Source: Actinomadura meyerae
GTDB lineage: Bacteria > Actinomycetota > Actinomycetes > Streptosporangiales > Streptosporangiaceae
Assembly (NCBI RefSeq): GCF_900188445.1
Contig: NZ_FZOR01000019.1
Coordinates: 1-64,000 of the forward strand
Reading direction: 5' to 3'
Length of the DNA stretch: 64,000 bases
Made by a program: the position numbers and the translations under genes. The notes under the pieces are model-generated. The model saw only the letters and a program-made list of their open reading frames with translations. It was not told the origin of the DNA and searched no databases. Positions 8,521-17,014 of the stretch are shown one piece after another; position 1 is the first letter of the stretch, and each line of letters opens with the position of its first letter.

Positions 8521-8976
8521 ATGAAACGCGCTGTGGCCGTGGCCGCCGCGGCGGCCGGTGCCGGTGCGGGCGCCGGTGTCGCCGTCCGGCGGCTGAAGGC
8601 CCGGTCCACCCGGCTGGACGAGCAGGACCGGTGGCTCACGGTCACCGTCAACTGCCTGCCCGAACGGCTCCGCGAGCTCCCCGCCCCGCTGGCCGGGCTC
8701 GCCGACCACATCGAGGTCAGGACCGCGCCCGCGCCCGGAGGCAAGGGCACCGAGCTGGCCGCCCGGCCGCGGTTCGACTCCGCCGCCGGGCCGCTGAAGC
8801 GGATGACCGGCGACGACCCCCGGCAGCGGGTCCGGCGGGCGCTGCGGGAGGCCAAGTCGCTGGTCGAGACCGGCGAGATCCTGCGGGCGGACGCGCCGCC
8901 CACCACCCGTTCCACCCCGGGCGGGAAGCTGGTGGAGATCGCGACCCGCCGCGCGGGCGGAGAGGGGCGGCTGTGA
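8521..8976 (+). CDS. Hypothetical membrane-anchored protein
   Basis: A 151-residue protein. The N-terminus is an alanine/glycine-rich hydrophobic anchor (VAVAAAAAGAGAGAGVAV) followed by RRLK; the body is soluble, with a strand-rich region WLTVTVNCLPERL and a C-terminal positively charged part. I do not recognise the family. It sits between the HHE and alcohol dehydrogenase genes with a 4-bp overlap into the latter (GTGA), so its role is likely tied to that redox group. Confidence 0.7.
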   Translation: MKRAVAVAAAAAGAGAGAGVAVRRLKARSTRLDEQDRWLTVTVNCLPERLRELPAPLAGLADHIEVRTAPAPGGKGTELAARPRFDSAAGPLKRMTGDDPRQRVRRALREAKSLVETGEILRADAPPTTRSTPGGKLVEIATRRAGGEGRL

Positions 8977-10157
8977 AGGCACTGTGCTGGGAGGGCGTCA
9001 ACAAGCTGCGGGTCGAGGACGTCCCCGATCCGGAGATCCGCAACGACCAGGACGTCATCGTCAAGGTCACCGCGGGCACCACCTGCGGCTCGGACCTGCA
9101 CCTGATCGGCGGCTACATCCCCGCCATGCGCGCCGGCGACGTCATCGGCCACGAGTTCCTCGGCGAGGTCGTCGAGACGGGCCCGGCCGTCCAGCGCCAC
9201 CGGGTCGGCGACAGGGTCGTGGTGTGCTCGTTCGTCGGCTGCGGACGCTGCTGGTACTGCGAGAACGACCTGTGGTCGCTGTGCGACAACACCAACACCA
9301 ACCCCGGCATCACCCAGGCGCTTTGGGGTTACGACCCCGCAGGCATCTTCGGCTACTCCCACGCCATGGGCGGCCTGCGCGGCAGCCACGCCGAGTACGT
9401 GCGCGTGCCGTTCGCGGACTACGGCGCGTTCACCGTCCCCGAAGGCGTGGACGACGTCAGCGCGCTCTTCGCCTCCGACTCTGCGCCCACCGGCTGGATG
9501 GGCGCCGACCTGGGCGGGGTGGAGCCCGGTGACGTGGTGGCGGTGTGGGGTTGCGGCGCCGTGGGGCAGATGGCGGCGCGCGCCGCGATGCTGCTCGGCG
9601 CCGAACGCGTCATCTCCATCGACCGGTTCCCCGAGCGGCTCGCGATGACCCGCGAGCACATCGGCTCCGAGACCATCGACTACACCGCCACCGACGTCGG
9701 CGCCGAACTGCGCGAGCGGACCGGCGGGCGCGGCCCGGACGTGTGCATCGAAGCGGTCGGCATGGAGGCCCACAGCACCGGCCCCGACTACGCCTACGAC
9801 CAGGTCAAGCAGCAGCTCCGGCTGCACACCGACCGGCCCACCGCCGTCCGCGAGGCCATCTACGCCTGCCGCAAGGGCGGGTCGGTGTTCGTCCTCGGCG
9901 TGTTCGGCGGCGTCGTCGACAAGTTCCCGCTCGGCGCGGTGATGAACAAGGGCCTCACCCTGCGCGGCGCCCAGATGCACGGCCAGCGCTACATCCCGAT
10001 GCTCCTGGACCGCATCGCCGCCGGCGAGCTGAGCACCCGCCACCTCGCCACGCACGAGGTGCCGCTGGACGACGCGCCGCACGCCTACGACATGTTCAAG
10101 CACAAGAAGGACAACTGCGTCCGCGCCGTCATCCGCCCCGACGGCAGTCCGTCGTGA
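8973..10157 (+). CDS. Zinc-dependent alcohol dehydrogenase (formaldehyde dehydrogenase-like)
   Basis: A 394-residue medium-chain dehydrogenase. Catalytic zinc ligands lie in TTCGSDLHL (Cys) and IGHEFLGEV (His-Glu); the structural zinc lobe is CSFVGCGRCWYCENDLWSLC with four Cys; the Rossmann fold is VWGCGAVGQMAARAAMLLGA followed by the acidic VISIDR, favouring NAD. The length and the inserted YDPAGIFGYSHAMGG segment match the glutathione-independent formaldehyde dehydrogenase-like subgroup. It starts with GTG overlapping the previous stop. Its last eight codons, including TGA, are the first unit of a 24-bp tandem array. Confidence 0.92.
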   Translation: MKALCWEGVNKLRVEDVPDPEIRNDQDVIVKVTAGTTCGSDLHLIGGYIPAMRAGDVIGHEFLGEVVETGPAVQRHRVGDRVVVCSFVGCGRCWYCENDLWSLCDNTNTNPGITQALWGYDPAGIFGYSHAMGGLRGSHAEYVRVPFADYGAFTVPEGVDDVSALFASDSAPTGWMGADLGGVEPGDVVAVWGCGAVGQMAARAAMLLGAERVISIDRFPERLAMTREHIGSETIDYTATDVGAELRERTGGRGPDVCIEAVGMEAHSTGPDYAYDQVKQQLRLHTDRPTAVREAIYACRKGGSVFVLGVFGGVVDKFPLGAVMNKGLTLRGAQMHGQRYIPMLLDRIAAGELSTRHLATHEVPLDDAPHAYDMFKHKKDNCVRAVIRPDGSPS

Positions 10158-10253
10158 CGCCCCGACGGCAGTCCGTCGTGACGCCCCGACGGCAGTCCGT
10201 CGTGACGCCCCGGCGACAGGCCGTCGTGACGTCCCGGCGGCAGTCCGTCATGA
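10134..10253. repeat. 24-bp tandem array copying a gene's last codons and stop
   Basis: Five 24-bp units (10134-10157, 10158-10181, 10182-10205, 10206-10229, 10230-10253) and part of a sixth. The first is coding: the last seven sense codons of the dehydrogenase plus TGA. The first three copies are identical and the later ones diverge, yet all end in TGA and all keep the reading frame. Each also holds a small GACGG/CCGTC inverted repeat. Confidence 0.92.
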
Positions 10254-10302
10254 CGTTCCGGCGGCCTGCTTGCGGCACGGCACTCCGGGTAGGAGGCGAG
10301 CC

Positions 10303-10854
10303 ATGATGAGGCGTGCCCTATGGGAGGGTCTGATCGCCGGGACGGCCGGGACCGTGATGATGACGCTGGGCGAAAAGGCCGAGCAGCTCCTGACCGGACG
10401 GCCCGGCTCCTACGTCCCGGCCCGCGTCCTCAAGCGCCTGACCGGAAGGGCCGAACGGGACGAACGGCACGGACGGCACGGACGGGAATCGGACCCGGCG
10501 AACTGGGCCATGCACTACGGCCAGGGCGCACTGCTGGGCGTCCTGCGTTCGGTCATGGCGCATGCCGGGCTTCGCGGGCCATGGGCGTCGGCGAAGTTCA
10601 CCGTCGTCCGGATCACCAGCGACCAGATCCTGGAGAACGCGACGGGCGTCGGGGCACCGCCCCAGACGTGGCCGCGCCTGGAACTGGGCGTGGACGTCCT
10701 CCACAAGGGTGTCTATGCCTTCGCCACCGGCGTCGTCGCCGACGCCCTGGCCTCCCGATCCGGGCCCGGGCCCGGACAGCGCCACGCGGCGATGCGTCCA
10801 GGGCGGCACACCGACGTGGGGCCGCTGCCCCGCGTGCGAGCCCACGGGAACTGA
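10303..10854 (+). CDS. Hypothetical membrane protein
   Basis: A 183-residue protein with a hydrophobic glycine/alanine N-terminus (LWEGLIAGTAGTVMMTLGEKAEQLLTG), an amphipathic centre WAMHYGQGALLGVLRSVMAHAG and a second membrane-like segment GVYAFATGVVADALA. A strong AGGAGG lies just upstream of the ATG at 10303. Its start resembles that of the membrane protein at 13.4-13.9 kb (LIAGAAGTTALNAVTYLDM), so the two may belong to one loose family. The function is unknown. Confidence 0.72.
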   Translation: MMRRALWEGLIAGTAGTVMMTLGEKAEQLLTGRPGSYVPARVLKRLTGRAERDERHGRHGRESDPANWAMHYGQGALLGVLRSVMAHAGLRGPWASAKFTVVRITSDQILENATGVGAPPQTWPRLELGVDVLHKGVYAFATGVVADALASRSGPGPGQRHAAMRPGRHTDVGPLPRVRAHGN

Positions 10855-10866
10855 GCGGCCCATCCC

Positions 10867-12252
10867 TCAGGGACGCCGATGCACCCTCGCTTCGTTCACG
10901 CGGCGGGTGGACTCGCCTCGTTCACGATCGGCGGGTGGAATGTTGTGGTTCAGGCTGAAGAGGTTGGACGGGTCGTAGGTCGCCTTCAGCTCGGCCAGTC
11001 GCCGGTAGGTCTCCGGCGCGTAGGCCAGGCGCACCTGGTCGGACGTGGCGCTCTGGCCGAAGAGGAAGTTCAGGATCGTGCCGGACGTCCTGCCCGCCAG
11101 AGCGTCCCCGACCCGCGCGTGCAGCGGCTCCACATCGGTGCCGGGCTCCAGCTTCGACAGGACACCGGTCAGGTATCGCGCGCCGCGGTTGCCGACCGCG
11201 TTCGGGACGGACGGCGGCCGCGCCATCGCACCGCCCAGGTGGCGGATCTCCAGGATCGCGCGGTCGGGCGCTCCCGGACCCACCAGGTCGAGCAGGCCGC
11301 GGACGGTTCCCGCGTCCAGGTCGTCCAGGGCGGCGTTCGTCGCGCGGTACGCCACCGGGATCGGCGGCTCGTTGTGGATCGTTCCCGACTCGGTGTACGG
11401 CATGTCGTCCACCGTGTCGATCAGGCGTGGGGCGATGGCGCGGAGGGGTGCGATGAGCCGGTCCCCGTCGCCGCCCAGGTACGCGATGCGGACATGCGCG
11501 ACGTGGCGCCCGCGTAGCGGTTCCGGGAAGACCGGGACGTCGGGGACGGGCATCAGCGCGACCGACGACGTCATCTCGTCCGGCACGGTCGCGGTCCAGG
11601 TGCGCCATGCCTCCAGGACGTCCGGGACGTGCCCGGTGTCGAAGTACAGCCCGCCCCCGTACAGCCGCGTGACGGGAAGCAGCCCGATCTCCAGGGCGGT
11701 CACGACGCCGAAGTTCGCCCGGCCGCCGAGCAGCGCCCAGAACAGGTCATCGCCGGGGGTGACGTGCCGTGCCCGGCCGTCCGCCGTGACGACGTCGATC
11801 GACCGGACATGGTCGGCCGCGAACCCGTACATCCGCGACATCAGGCCGATGCCGCCACCCAGCGTGTAGGACACGGCGCCGACGCCCGGCGACGAGCCGG
11901 ACAGCGGCGCCAGCCCGTGCTTCGCCGCCTCCTCGACGACCTGCGCCCACCGCACCCCGGCCTCGATGCGGGCGGTGCGGGCCCCGGCGTCGACGCGCAG
12001 GCCCGTCATCCGCCGCGTGCTGATCAGGAGGCCGCCGTCGGCGCCGAGCGGCAGCCCGTGGCCGGTGTTCTGCACGGCCACGGGCAGCCCCTGCTCGGCC
12101 GCGTACCGGACGGCGGCGCGCACGTCGTCCGCGTCCGCCGCGGCGACGATCACGGCGGGACGGTGCGGGCCGGCCGTCTGGAAGCCGGTCCGCTCACCGT
12201 CGTAGCCCTCGTCGCCGGGTGCGAAGACCTGCCCCTTGATCGTGTCGAGCAT
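10867..12252 (-). CDS. FAD-binding oxidoreductase, berberine bridge enzyme-like
   Basis: A 461-residue flavoprotein: N-terminal FAD-binding type 4 (PCMH) domain, C-terminal BBE motif (DPSNLFSLNHNIPP). The His for 8-alpha covalent FAD attachment lies in VQNTGHGLPLG. The second covalent site of bicovalent BBEs, normally Cys, is Ser-rich here (GSSPGVGAVSYTLGGGIG), so single attachment is predicted. The substrate is unknown; such enzymes oxidise sugars or secondary metabolites. The ATG at 12252 (MLDTIKG) fits the usual start. An SDR gene lies upstream on the same strand at 106 bp. Confidence 0.9.
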   Translation of the reverse strand: MLDTIKGQVFAPGDEGYDGERTGFQTAGPHRPAVIVAAADADDVRAAVRYAAEQGLPVAVQNTGHGLPLGADGGLLISTRRMTGLRVDAGARTARIEAGVRWAQVVEEAAKHGLAPLSGSSPGVGAVSYTLGGGIGLMSRMYGFAADHVRSIDVVTADGRARHVTPGDDLFWALLGGRANFGVVTALEIGLLPVTRLYGGGLYFDTGHVPDVLEAWRTWTATVPDEMTSSVALMPVPDVPVFPEPLRGRHVAHVRIAYLGGDGDRLIAPLRAIAPRLIDTVDDMPYTESGTIHNEPPIPVAYRATNAALDDLDAGTVRGLLDLVGPGAPDRAILEIRHLGGAMARPPSVPNAVGNRGARYLTGVLSKLEPGTDVEPLHARVGDALAGRTSGTILNFLFGQSATSDQVRLAYAPETYRRLAELKATYDPSNLFSLNHNIPPADRERGESTRRVNEARVHRRP

Positions 12253-12358
12253 GGTGACCCCTCTTGGACGTTTCCCCTGTTCACCTCCCATCCTGAGGAA
12301 CCGCCTGCCAGAAGTCCAAGAGATAGATCTGATAGCACCCAGCAGGTTCGGTTATGAC

Positions 12359-13165
12359 TCAGAGTTCCTTGAGGAAGCCGGAGTCGACCGCGTAGTCGGC
12401 GCCGGTCGTGCTCGCCGAACGCGGCGACGCGAGCTGGACGATCACGTCCGCGACCTCCTGCGGGTGGGCGAGGCGGCCGGTCGTGAGGGCCATCATCTCG
12501 GCGGCGCCGCCGTCCAGCACCGCGTCGCGGTCGGAGCCGGTCGCCCCGGCGATGATGTCGGCCGCGCCGCCCTCGTCCGTCCACCACGGCGTGAGGACCG
12601 GGCCCGGCGACACCGCGTTGACCCGCACGCCCTGCGGCGCGTACTCCTCCGACAGCCCCAGCGTCAGGTTGGTCAGCGCCGCCTTCGCCGCGTTGTAGTC
12701 GTAGTTCATCGGCCCCGGACGCCTCCCGTTGCCCGACGACACGTTCACGATGGACGCCGCGTCGCTCCGTAGCAGGTGCGGGAGCGCCGCCCGCACCGTC
12801 CGGACCACCGCGAACAGGTTGAACTCGAACATGTCGCGCCAGTCGTCGTCCGACGGGGTCAGGAAGCCGAACCGCGGCAGCGCCGCCCCGGGCGGCGGGC
12901 CTCCCGCGTTGTTGACCAGCACGTCGAGCGCGCCGAACTCCGCCACGGCCCGCTCCACGGCCATCGCCGGGGCTGCGGGATCCATGAGGTCGGCGGGGAC
13001 GTGCAGCAGGTTCGGCCCGGCGAGCGCGTCCAACTCCGGCCCGGACTTGCGCGACACCGCCGCCACGCGGGCGCCCTCGTCCAGCAGCGTCCGCACGACC
13101 GCGAGTCCGATGCCCTTCGATGCCCCGGTGACGACGGCGACACGTCCGGCAAGCCGCAGATCCAT
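12359..13165 (-). CDS. Short-chain dehydrogenase/reductase
   Basis: A 268-residue classical SDR: cofactor motif VVTGASKGIGLAVV, structural NNAG, active-site Ser in IVNVSSGNG and YxxxK as YNAAK, then VNAVSPGPVLTPW. The C-terminus ends in a typical TGADYAVDSG loop. The start at 13165 gives the usual MDLRLAGRVAVVTG opening. It precedes the BBE-like flavoprotein gene on the same strand, so the pair could form a two-step oxidation module. Confidence 0.92.
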   Translation of the reverse strand: MDLRLAGRVAVVTGASKGIGLAVVRTLLDEGARVAAVSRKSGPELDALAGPNLLHVPADLMDPAAPAMAVERAVAEFGALDVLVNNAGGPPPGAALPRFGFLTPSDDDWRDMFEFNLFAVVRTVRAALPHLLRSDAASIVNVSSGNGRRPGPMNYDYNAAKAALTNLTLGLSEEYAPQGVRVNAVSPGPVLTPWWTDEGGAADIIAGATGSDRDAVLDGGAAEMMALTTGRLAHPQEVADVIVQLASPRSASTTGADYAVDSGFLKEL

Positions 13166-13305
13166 GAGTTTCCCTTCAGAGAGCGAGCACACCCGATCGG
13201 GCGTGAACCCTCTGAACCCCGCGGCGGCCGGTCAGGTTGCAGCCCGGCTTGAAAACGGGCAGCGCGCCACCACGTCAGCGCGGCGCCAATTCAGGGCGGC
13301 GGCAT

Positions 13306-13419
13306 CAGTTCAGCACGGCGCCAGTTCAGCACGGCGCCAGTTCAGCACGGCGCCAGTTCAGCACGGCGCCAGTTCAGCACGGCGCCAGTTCAGCACGGCG
13401 TCAGTTCAGCACGGCGTCA
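13306..13419. repeat. 16-bp tandem array starting at a stop codon
   Basis: Seven 16-bp units of CAGTTCAGCACGGCGC (plus strand) run from 13306 to 13417, the last two with T for the final C, and end inside the stop codon of the minus-strand membrane-protein gene. Read on the minus strand, every unit ends in TGA. A degenerate partial copy lies at 13285-13305. Confidence 0.92.
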
Positions 13420-13866
13420 GTTGAGGGCGTCGTACACCCCGGCGGCGACGGCGCCGTAGGCGAGGTGGGGGACGGCGTCCATCAGCCAGTCGGTCGCCGA
13501 CCACTCGCGGGGATCGCTCAGGCCGAGCGCGGTGATCGGCGCAGTCGAACCGATCATGGCGAGCACCGCCAGGGCCGCGGTCGCGACCGGCTTCGGGACA
13601 CCGCGGCCGCCGGCGATCGCGCCGTACAGGGCACCCGCGCCGAGGCCGGTGCCGAAGCCCAGCATCGGGCCGAGCCCCGCCTTCCGGTTCTCCGCCTTCT
13701 CCTCGTCGCCGAGGTCGACTCCGGCGACCTCGGCCAGCTTCTCCACGCTCTGCTCGGGAGTGGTGCTGGCCGGACGCCCCCGGACCGCCATGTCCAGATA
13801 GGTCACCGCGTTCAGGGCGGTGGTCCCGGCGGCACCGGCGATCAGTCCACGCGTCATCTTGTCCAT
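13417..13866 (-). CDS. Hypothetical membrane protein
   Basis: A 149-residue protein with several hydrophobic segments: LIAGAAGTTALNAVTYLDMAV, LGFGTGLGAGALYGAIAGG, ATAALAVLAMIGSTAP and VPHLAYGAVAAGVYDAL, with a short charged loop GVDLGDEEKAENRKAG. Four helices are likely. The family is not recognised. It is divergent from the site-2 protease gene. A 16-bp repeat array begins at its TGA. Confidence 0.75.
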   Translation of the reverse strand: MDKMTRGLIAGAAGTTALNAVTYLDMAVRGRPASTTPEQSVEKLAEVAGVDLGDEEKAENRKAGLGPMLGFGTGLGAGALYGAIAGGRGVPKPVATAALAVLAMIGSTAPITALGLSDPREWSATDWLMDAVPHLAYGAVAAGVYDALN

Positions 13867-14025
13867 GCCCTCGCGCTACCCGCACAATTCGCGAACCCAC
13901 CCGTAGTCACCCAAAAGCCCCCGGCCGCGCACGGCAAGGCATGGACGTCCGGGCAGCGGGTAACCCAGCGTGCGCAGACCTAGGACTAACAGGCCACAGG
14001 GACGCACCGACGACGGGAGACGCCG

Positions 14026-15222
14026 ATGAGGGAGTCGATCCGCCTCGGCCGTATCGCCGGCGTCAGGGTCGGCGTCAACTACAGCGTGCTGCTGATCGTG
14101 GTGATCCTGGTCTTCGGGCTGGCGTTCGGCCGGTTCCCGCAGGTGCACCCGGGCCTGTCCACATGGGCGTACGTCGTGGCGGGCGTGGTCAGCGCGGTCC
14201 TGCTGATGGCGTCGCTGCTCGTCCACGAACTGGCGCACGCGGTCGTCGCCCACCGCAACGGGATCGAGGTCTCCGGCATCACGCTGTGGCTGCTCGGCGG
14301 CGTCGCCGAGCTGCGCGGGGAACCGCGTTCGGCTGGCGCGGACCTGCGCATCGCCGTCGTCGGCCCGCTCGCCAGCCTCGCCGTGGGCGGGATCTTCGCG
14401 ATCGCCGCCGTGGTGGCGCACGCCGCGACCGGTCCCGGCCTCGGCGTGGAGACGCTCGCCTACCTGGCCGGGATCAACGGGATCCTCGCCGCGTTCAACC
14501 TGGTCCCGGCCGCGCCGCTGGACGGCGGCCGGGTGCTGCGGGCGTTCCTGTGGTGGCGCCGCGGCGACCGGACCGCCGCCGCCGTCACCGCCGCCCGCGC
14601 CGGGCGGGTCTTCGGCTACGTCCTGATCGCCGCCGGACTGCTGCAGTTCGTGGTCGGGCTCGGCTTCGGCGGGCTGTGGCTGGCCCTCATCGGGCTCTTC
14701 CTCGTCGGCGCCGCCAGCTCCGAGGAGCAGCAGGCGCGGGTCAACTCGGCGCTGCACGGCATCCGCGTCGGCGAGGTCATGACCCGCGACCCCGTCGTGG
14801 CGGACGCCGAGCAGCCCGTGCAGAGCCTGATCGACGAGATCGTCATGACCCACCGCTTCTCGACGTACCCGCTGGTGGAGGACGGGCGGCTGGCGGGCCT
14901 CGTGACGCTGAACCGCGTCCGCGCGACCCAGCCCGCCGAACGCTCGACGCTGCGCCTGGCCGACATCGCCTGCCCGCCCGACCAGATCCCGACCGCGCAC
15001 CCGGACGACCCGCTGACCGACCTGCTGCCCCGCATGGCGGGCTGCACCGACGGCCGCGCCGTCGTGCTCGGCGGCGGCGACCAGGTCGTGGGCCTGGTCA
15101 GCCCGAGCGACATCAGCCGGGCGATGCAGACCAGCGACCTGCGCGGCAGCCACCCCTACGGGCCCCCGCGCGGCGCCGACGTGATGGTCCCGCACGGCAG
15201 GCGCGGCCCCTGGTCGTCCTGA
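14026..15222 (+). CDS. Site-2 protease (M50) with CBS domains
   Basis: A 398-residue intramembrane zinc metalloprotease. Catalytic HExxH is VHELAHAVVAH; the second zinc motif is NLVPAAPLDGGRVLRAF. Membrane helices span roughly residues 15-245; two CBS domains follow (VGEVMTRDPVVADAEQ onwards, and a second near GLVSPSDISRAM), which in this family bind adenine nucleotides and control activity. The layout matches actinobacterial Rip3-type proteins, linked in mycobacteria to hypoxia and stress. The neighbouring hemerythrin genes would fit an oxygen/redox theme, but that is inference. Confidence 0.92.
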   Translation: MRESIRLGRIAGVRVGVNYSVLLIVVILVFGLAFGRFPQVHPGLSTWAYVVAGVVSAVLLMASLLVHELAHAVVAHRNGIEVSGITLWLLGGVAELRGEPRSAGADLRIAVVGPLASLAVGGIFAIAAVVAHAATGPGLGVETLAYLAGINGILAAFNLVPAAPLDGGRVLRAFLWWRRGDRTAAAVTAARAGRVFGYVLIAAGLLQFVVGLGFGGLWLALIGLFLVGAASSEEQQARVNSALHGIRVGEVMTRDPVVADAEQPVQSLIDEIVMTHRFSTYPLVEDGRLAGLVTLNRVRATQPAERSTLRLADIACPPDQIPTAHPDDPLTDLLPRMAGCTDGRAVVLGGGDQVVGLVSPSDISRAMQTSDLRGSHPYGPPRGADVMVPHGRRGPWSS

Positions 15223-15278
15223 AGGCCCCTGCCCGTCCTGAAGGCCCTGCCCGTCCTGAAGGCCCTGCCCGTCCTGAA
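15203..15278. repeat. 18/19-bp tandem array derived from a gene end
   Basis: Three downstream units, each ending GTCCTGA, follow the stop codon of the site-2 protease: one of 19 bp (15223-15241), then two of 18 bp. The last 20 coding bases (15203-15222) match the first downstream unit apart from a few changes, so the gene end with its TGA looks like the founding copy. Confidence 0.85.
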
Positions 15279-15355
15279 CGCGGGTCCGCCCGCCGAGAGC
15301 GGGGTGCGGTCACTTCGGCGGGCGGAGTTCCGGTGCGGCGGCGGCCGCGGGACGG

Positions 15356-16819
15356 TCAGGTGTCGCTGGTGACCTGCTTGGACAGCGCGGCGGGCGCGGC
15401 CTGCGCGCGGTGGGCGCCGGCGGCCTCGCGGCGTCCGGCGGGGATGGTGGAGGCGATGAGCGCGGCCAGCACCGCCACGCCGGCGCCGATCAGCAGCCCG
15501 ACACGGAACCCGTTCTCGGACGCGAGCTCGTGCCCGCCGAGGTTGATGGTCATCTCGGCCAGCACCACGCCCACCACGGCGCTGCCGATCGAGGTGCCGA
15601 GCGAGCGCATGAGGGTGTTGAAGCCGTTGGCGGCGGCGGTCTCGCTGAGCGGCACCGAGCTCATGATCAGCGCGGGCATCGCACCGTAGGCGAGCCCGAC
15701 CCCGCAGTTGATGATCATCAGGCCGACCATCAGGCCCCAGGCCGCGCCCATCAGCCCGAGCGACGCGCCGTACCCCGCGGCCACCACCAGGATGCCGATG
15801 ACCAGTGTGAACTTCGGCCCGCGGACGTTGGTGATCTTTCCGCCGATCGGCGAGACGAGCATCATCACGATGCCGGCCGGCGCCATCCACAGGCCGGCGG
15901 CGAGCATCGACTGGCCGAGGCCGTAGCCGGTCTGCTCGGGGTACTGGAGCAGCTGCGGGACGATCAGCATCGACGCGTACATGCCGACCCCGACGAAGAT
16001 CGACGCGAGGTTGGTCAGCAGCACCCGGGGACGGGCCGTGGTGCGCAGGTCGACGATCGGCTGCGCGGTGCGGATCTCCCAGGCGCCCCAGCCCAGCAGC
16101 ACCACGACGGCCGCGGCGAACAGGCCGAGCGTGGTGGCCGACGCCCAGCCCCAGTCGGCGCCCTTCGACACCGCCAGCAGCAGGCAGACCAGCCCGATGC
16201 CGAGGCCGACCGCGCCGGGCGCGTCGAACCGCTCGCCCCTGGCACCGGCCGGCACGTTCGGGATCAGCCGCCAGATCAGCACCGCGATGACCACGGCGAG
16301 GGCGGTCGCCCCCCAGAACAGCACGCGCCAGCTCGTGTACTCGGCGATCGCCGCGGCGATCGGCAGGCCGAGGCCGCCGCCGATGCCCATGGACGCGCTG
16401 ACGATCGCGATGGAGGAGCTGAGCTTCTCCTGCGGCACCACGTCCCGCAGCAGGGCGATGCCGAGCGGCACCATGCCCATCCCCATGCCCTGCAGCCCGC
16501 GTCCGATGATCATGGGGACGACCGAGGACGACAGCGCGCACACCACCGAGCCCGCGATCAGCGGCCCCGCGCAGACCAGGAGCATCGGGCGCTTGCCGAC
16601 GAGGTCCCCCAGGCGGCCGAAGACCGGCACGCAGACGGCCCCCACCAGCAGGGTGACCGTGATGACCCACGCCGAGTTGGAGGGCGAGGTGTACAGGATC
16701 TTGGGCAGGTCCGCGATGAGCGGCGTGACCAGCGTCTGCATGATCGCCGCGGTGATGCCGGCGAGCGCCAGCGTGGCGACCACACCGCCCGATCGGGCGG
16801 CGGGCTGGGGGGCGTCCAT
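15356..16819 (-). CDS. MFS drug efflux transporter, DHA2 type
   Basis: A 487-residue, 14-helix-type proton-driven exporter. Motif A reads FGRLGDLVGKRPMLLV; motif B-like GRGLQGMGMGMVPLG and the antiporter motif C-like GGGLGLPIAAAIAEY follow. The ATG at 16819 has AAGGAG six bases upstream. The gene is divergent from a MarR regulator across a region with two inverted repeats, the standard layout for a regulator-controlled efflux pump. The C-terminus ends in a short cytoplasmic alanine-rich tail. Confidence 0.92.
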   Translation of the reverse strand: MDAPQPAARSGGVVATLALAGITAAIMQTLVTPLIADLPKILYTSPSNSAWVITVTLLVGAVCVPVFGRLGDLVGKRPMLLVCAGPLIAGSVVCALSSSVVPMIIGRGLQGMGMGMVPLGIALLRDVVPQEKLSSSIAIVSASMGIGGGLGLPIAAAIAEYTSWRVLFWGATALAVVIAVLIWRLIPNVPAGARGERFDAPGAVGLGIGLVCLLLAVSKGADWGWASATTLGLFAAAVVVLLGWGAWEIRTAQPIVDLRTTARPRVLLTNLASIFVGVGMYASMLIVPQLLQYPEQTGYGLGQSMLAAGLWMAPAGIVMMLVSPIGGKITNVRGPKFTLVIGILVVAAGYGASLGLMGAAWGLMVGLMIINCGVGLAYGAMPALIMSSVPLSETAAANGFNTLMRSLGTSIGSAVVGVVLAEMTINLGGHELASENGFRVGLLIGAGVAVLAALIASTIPAGRREAAGAHRAQAAPAALSKQVTSDT

Positions 16820-16878
16820 GACGCGACTCCTTGCTTGTCGTCGTATCCGTCCGGCCCTCGGCCGGCACAAGCATGCAC

Positions 16879-16913
16879 GATACACTTGATATGTATCAGG
16901 CACACGATGTGTG
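16879..16913. promoter_or_regulatory. Candidate MarR operator pair
   Basis: Two dyads lie between the divergent MFS and MarR genes: GATACA-N7-TGTATC (16879-16897) and CACAC-GAT-GTGTG (16901-16913). Their position and spacing suit binding of the MarR dimer to shut both promoters. No operator has been demonstrated. Confidence 0.6.
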
Positions 16914-17014
16914 TGATGCACACCTCCCGGCGGATCCGCGGGGCTCTCTGCGAGGATGGAGGCGGGGGCGTCCACGAACGGGCGGGCAGTCCCGGCAAGA
17001 GGAGGGCAACGGCC

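Noticed and set aside
10134..10253. CRISPR array
   Set aside because: Units are contiguous without spacers and begin in coding sequence; no cas genes are nearby.
13306..13419. CRISPR or integron-like repeats
   Set aside because: 16-bp units are head-to-tail without spacers.
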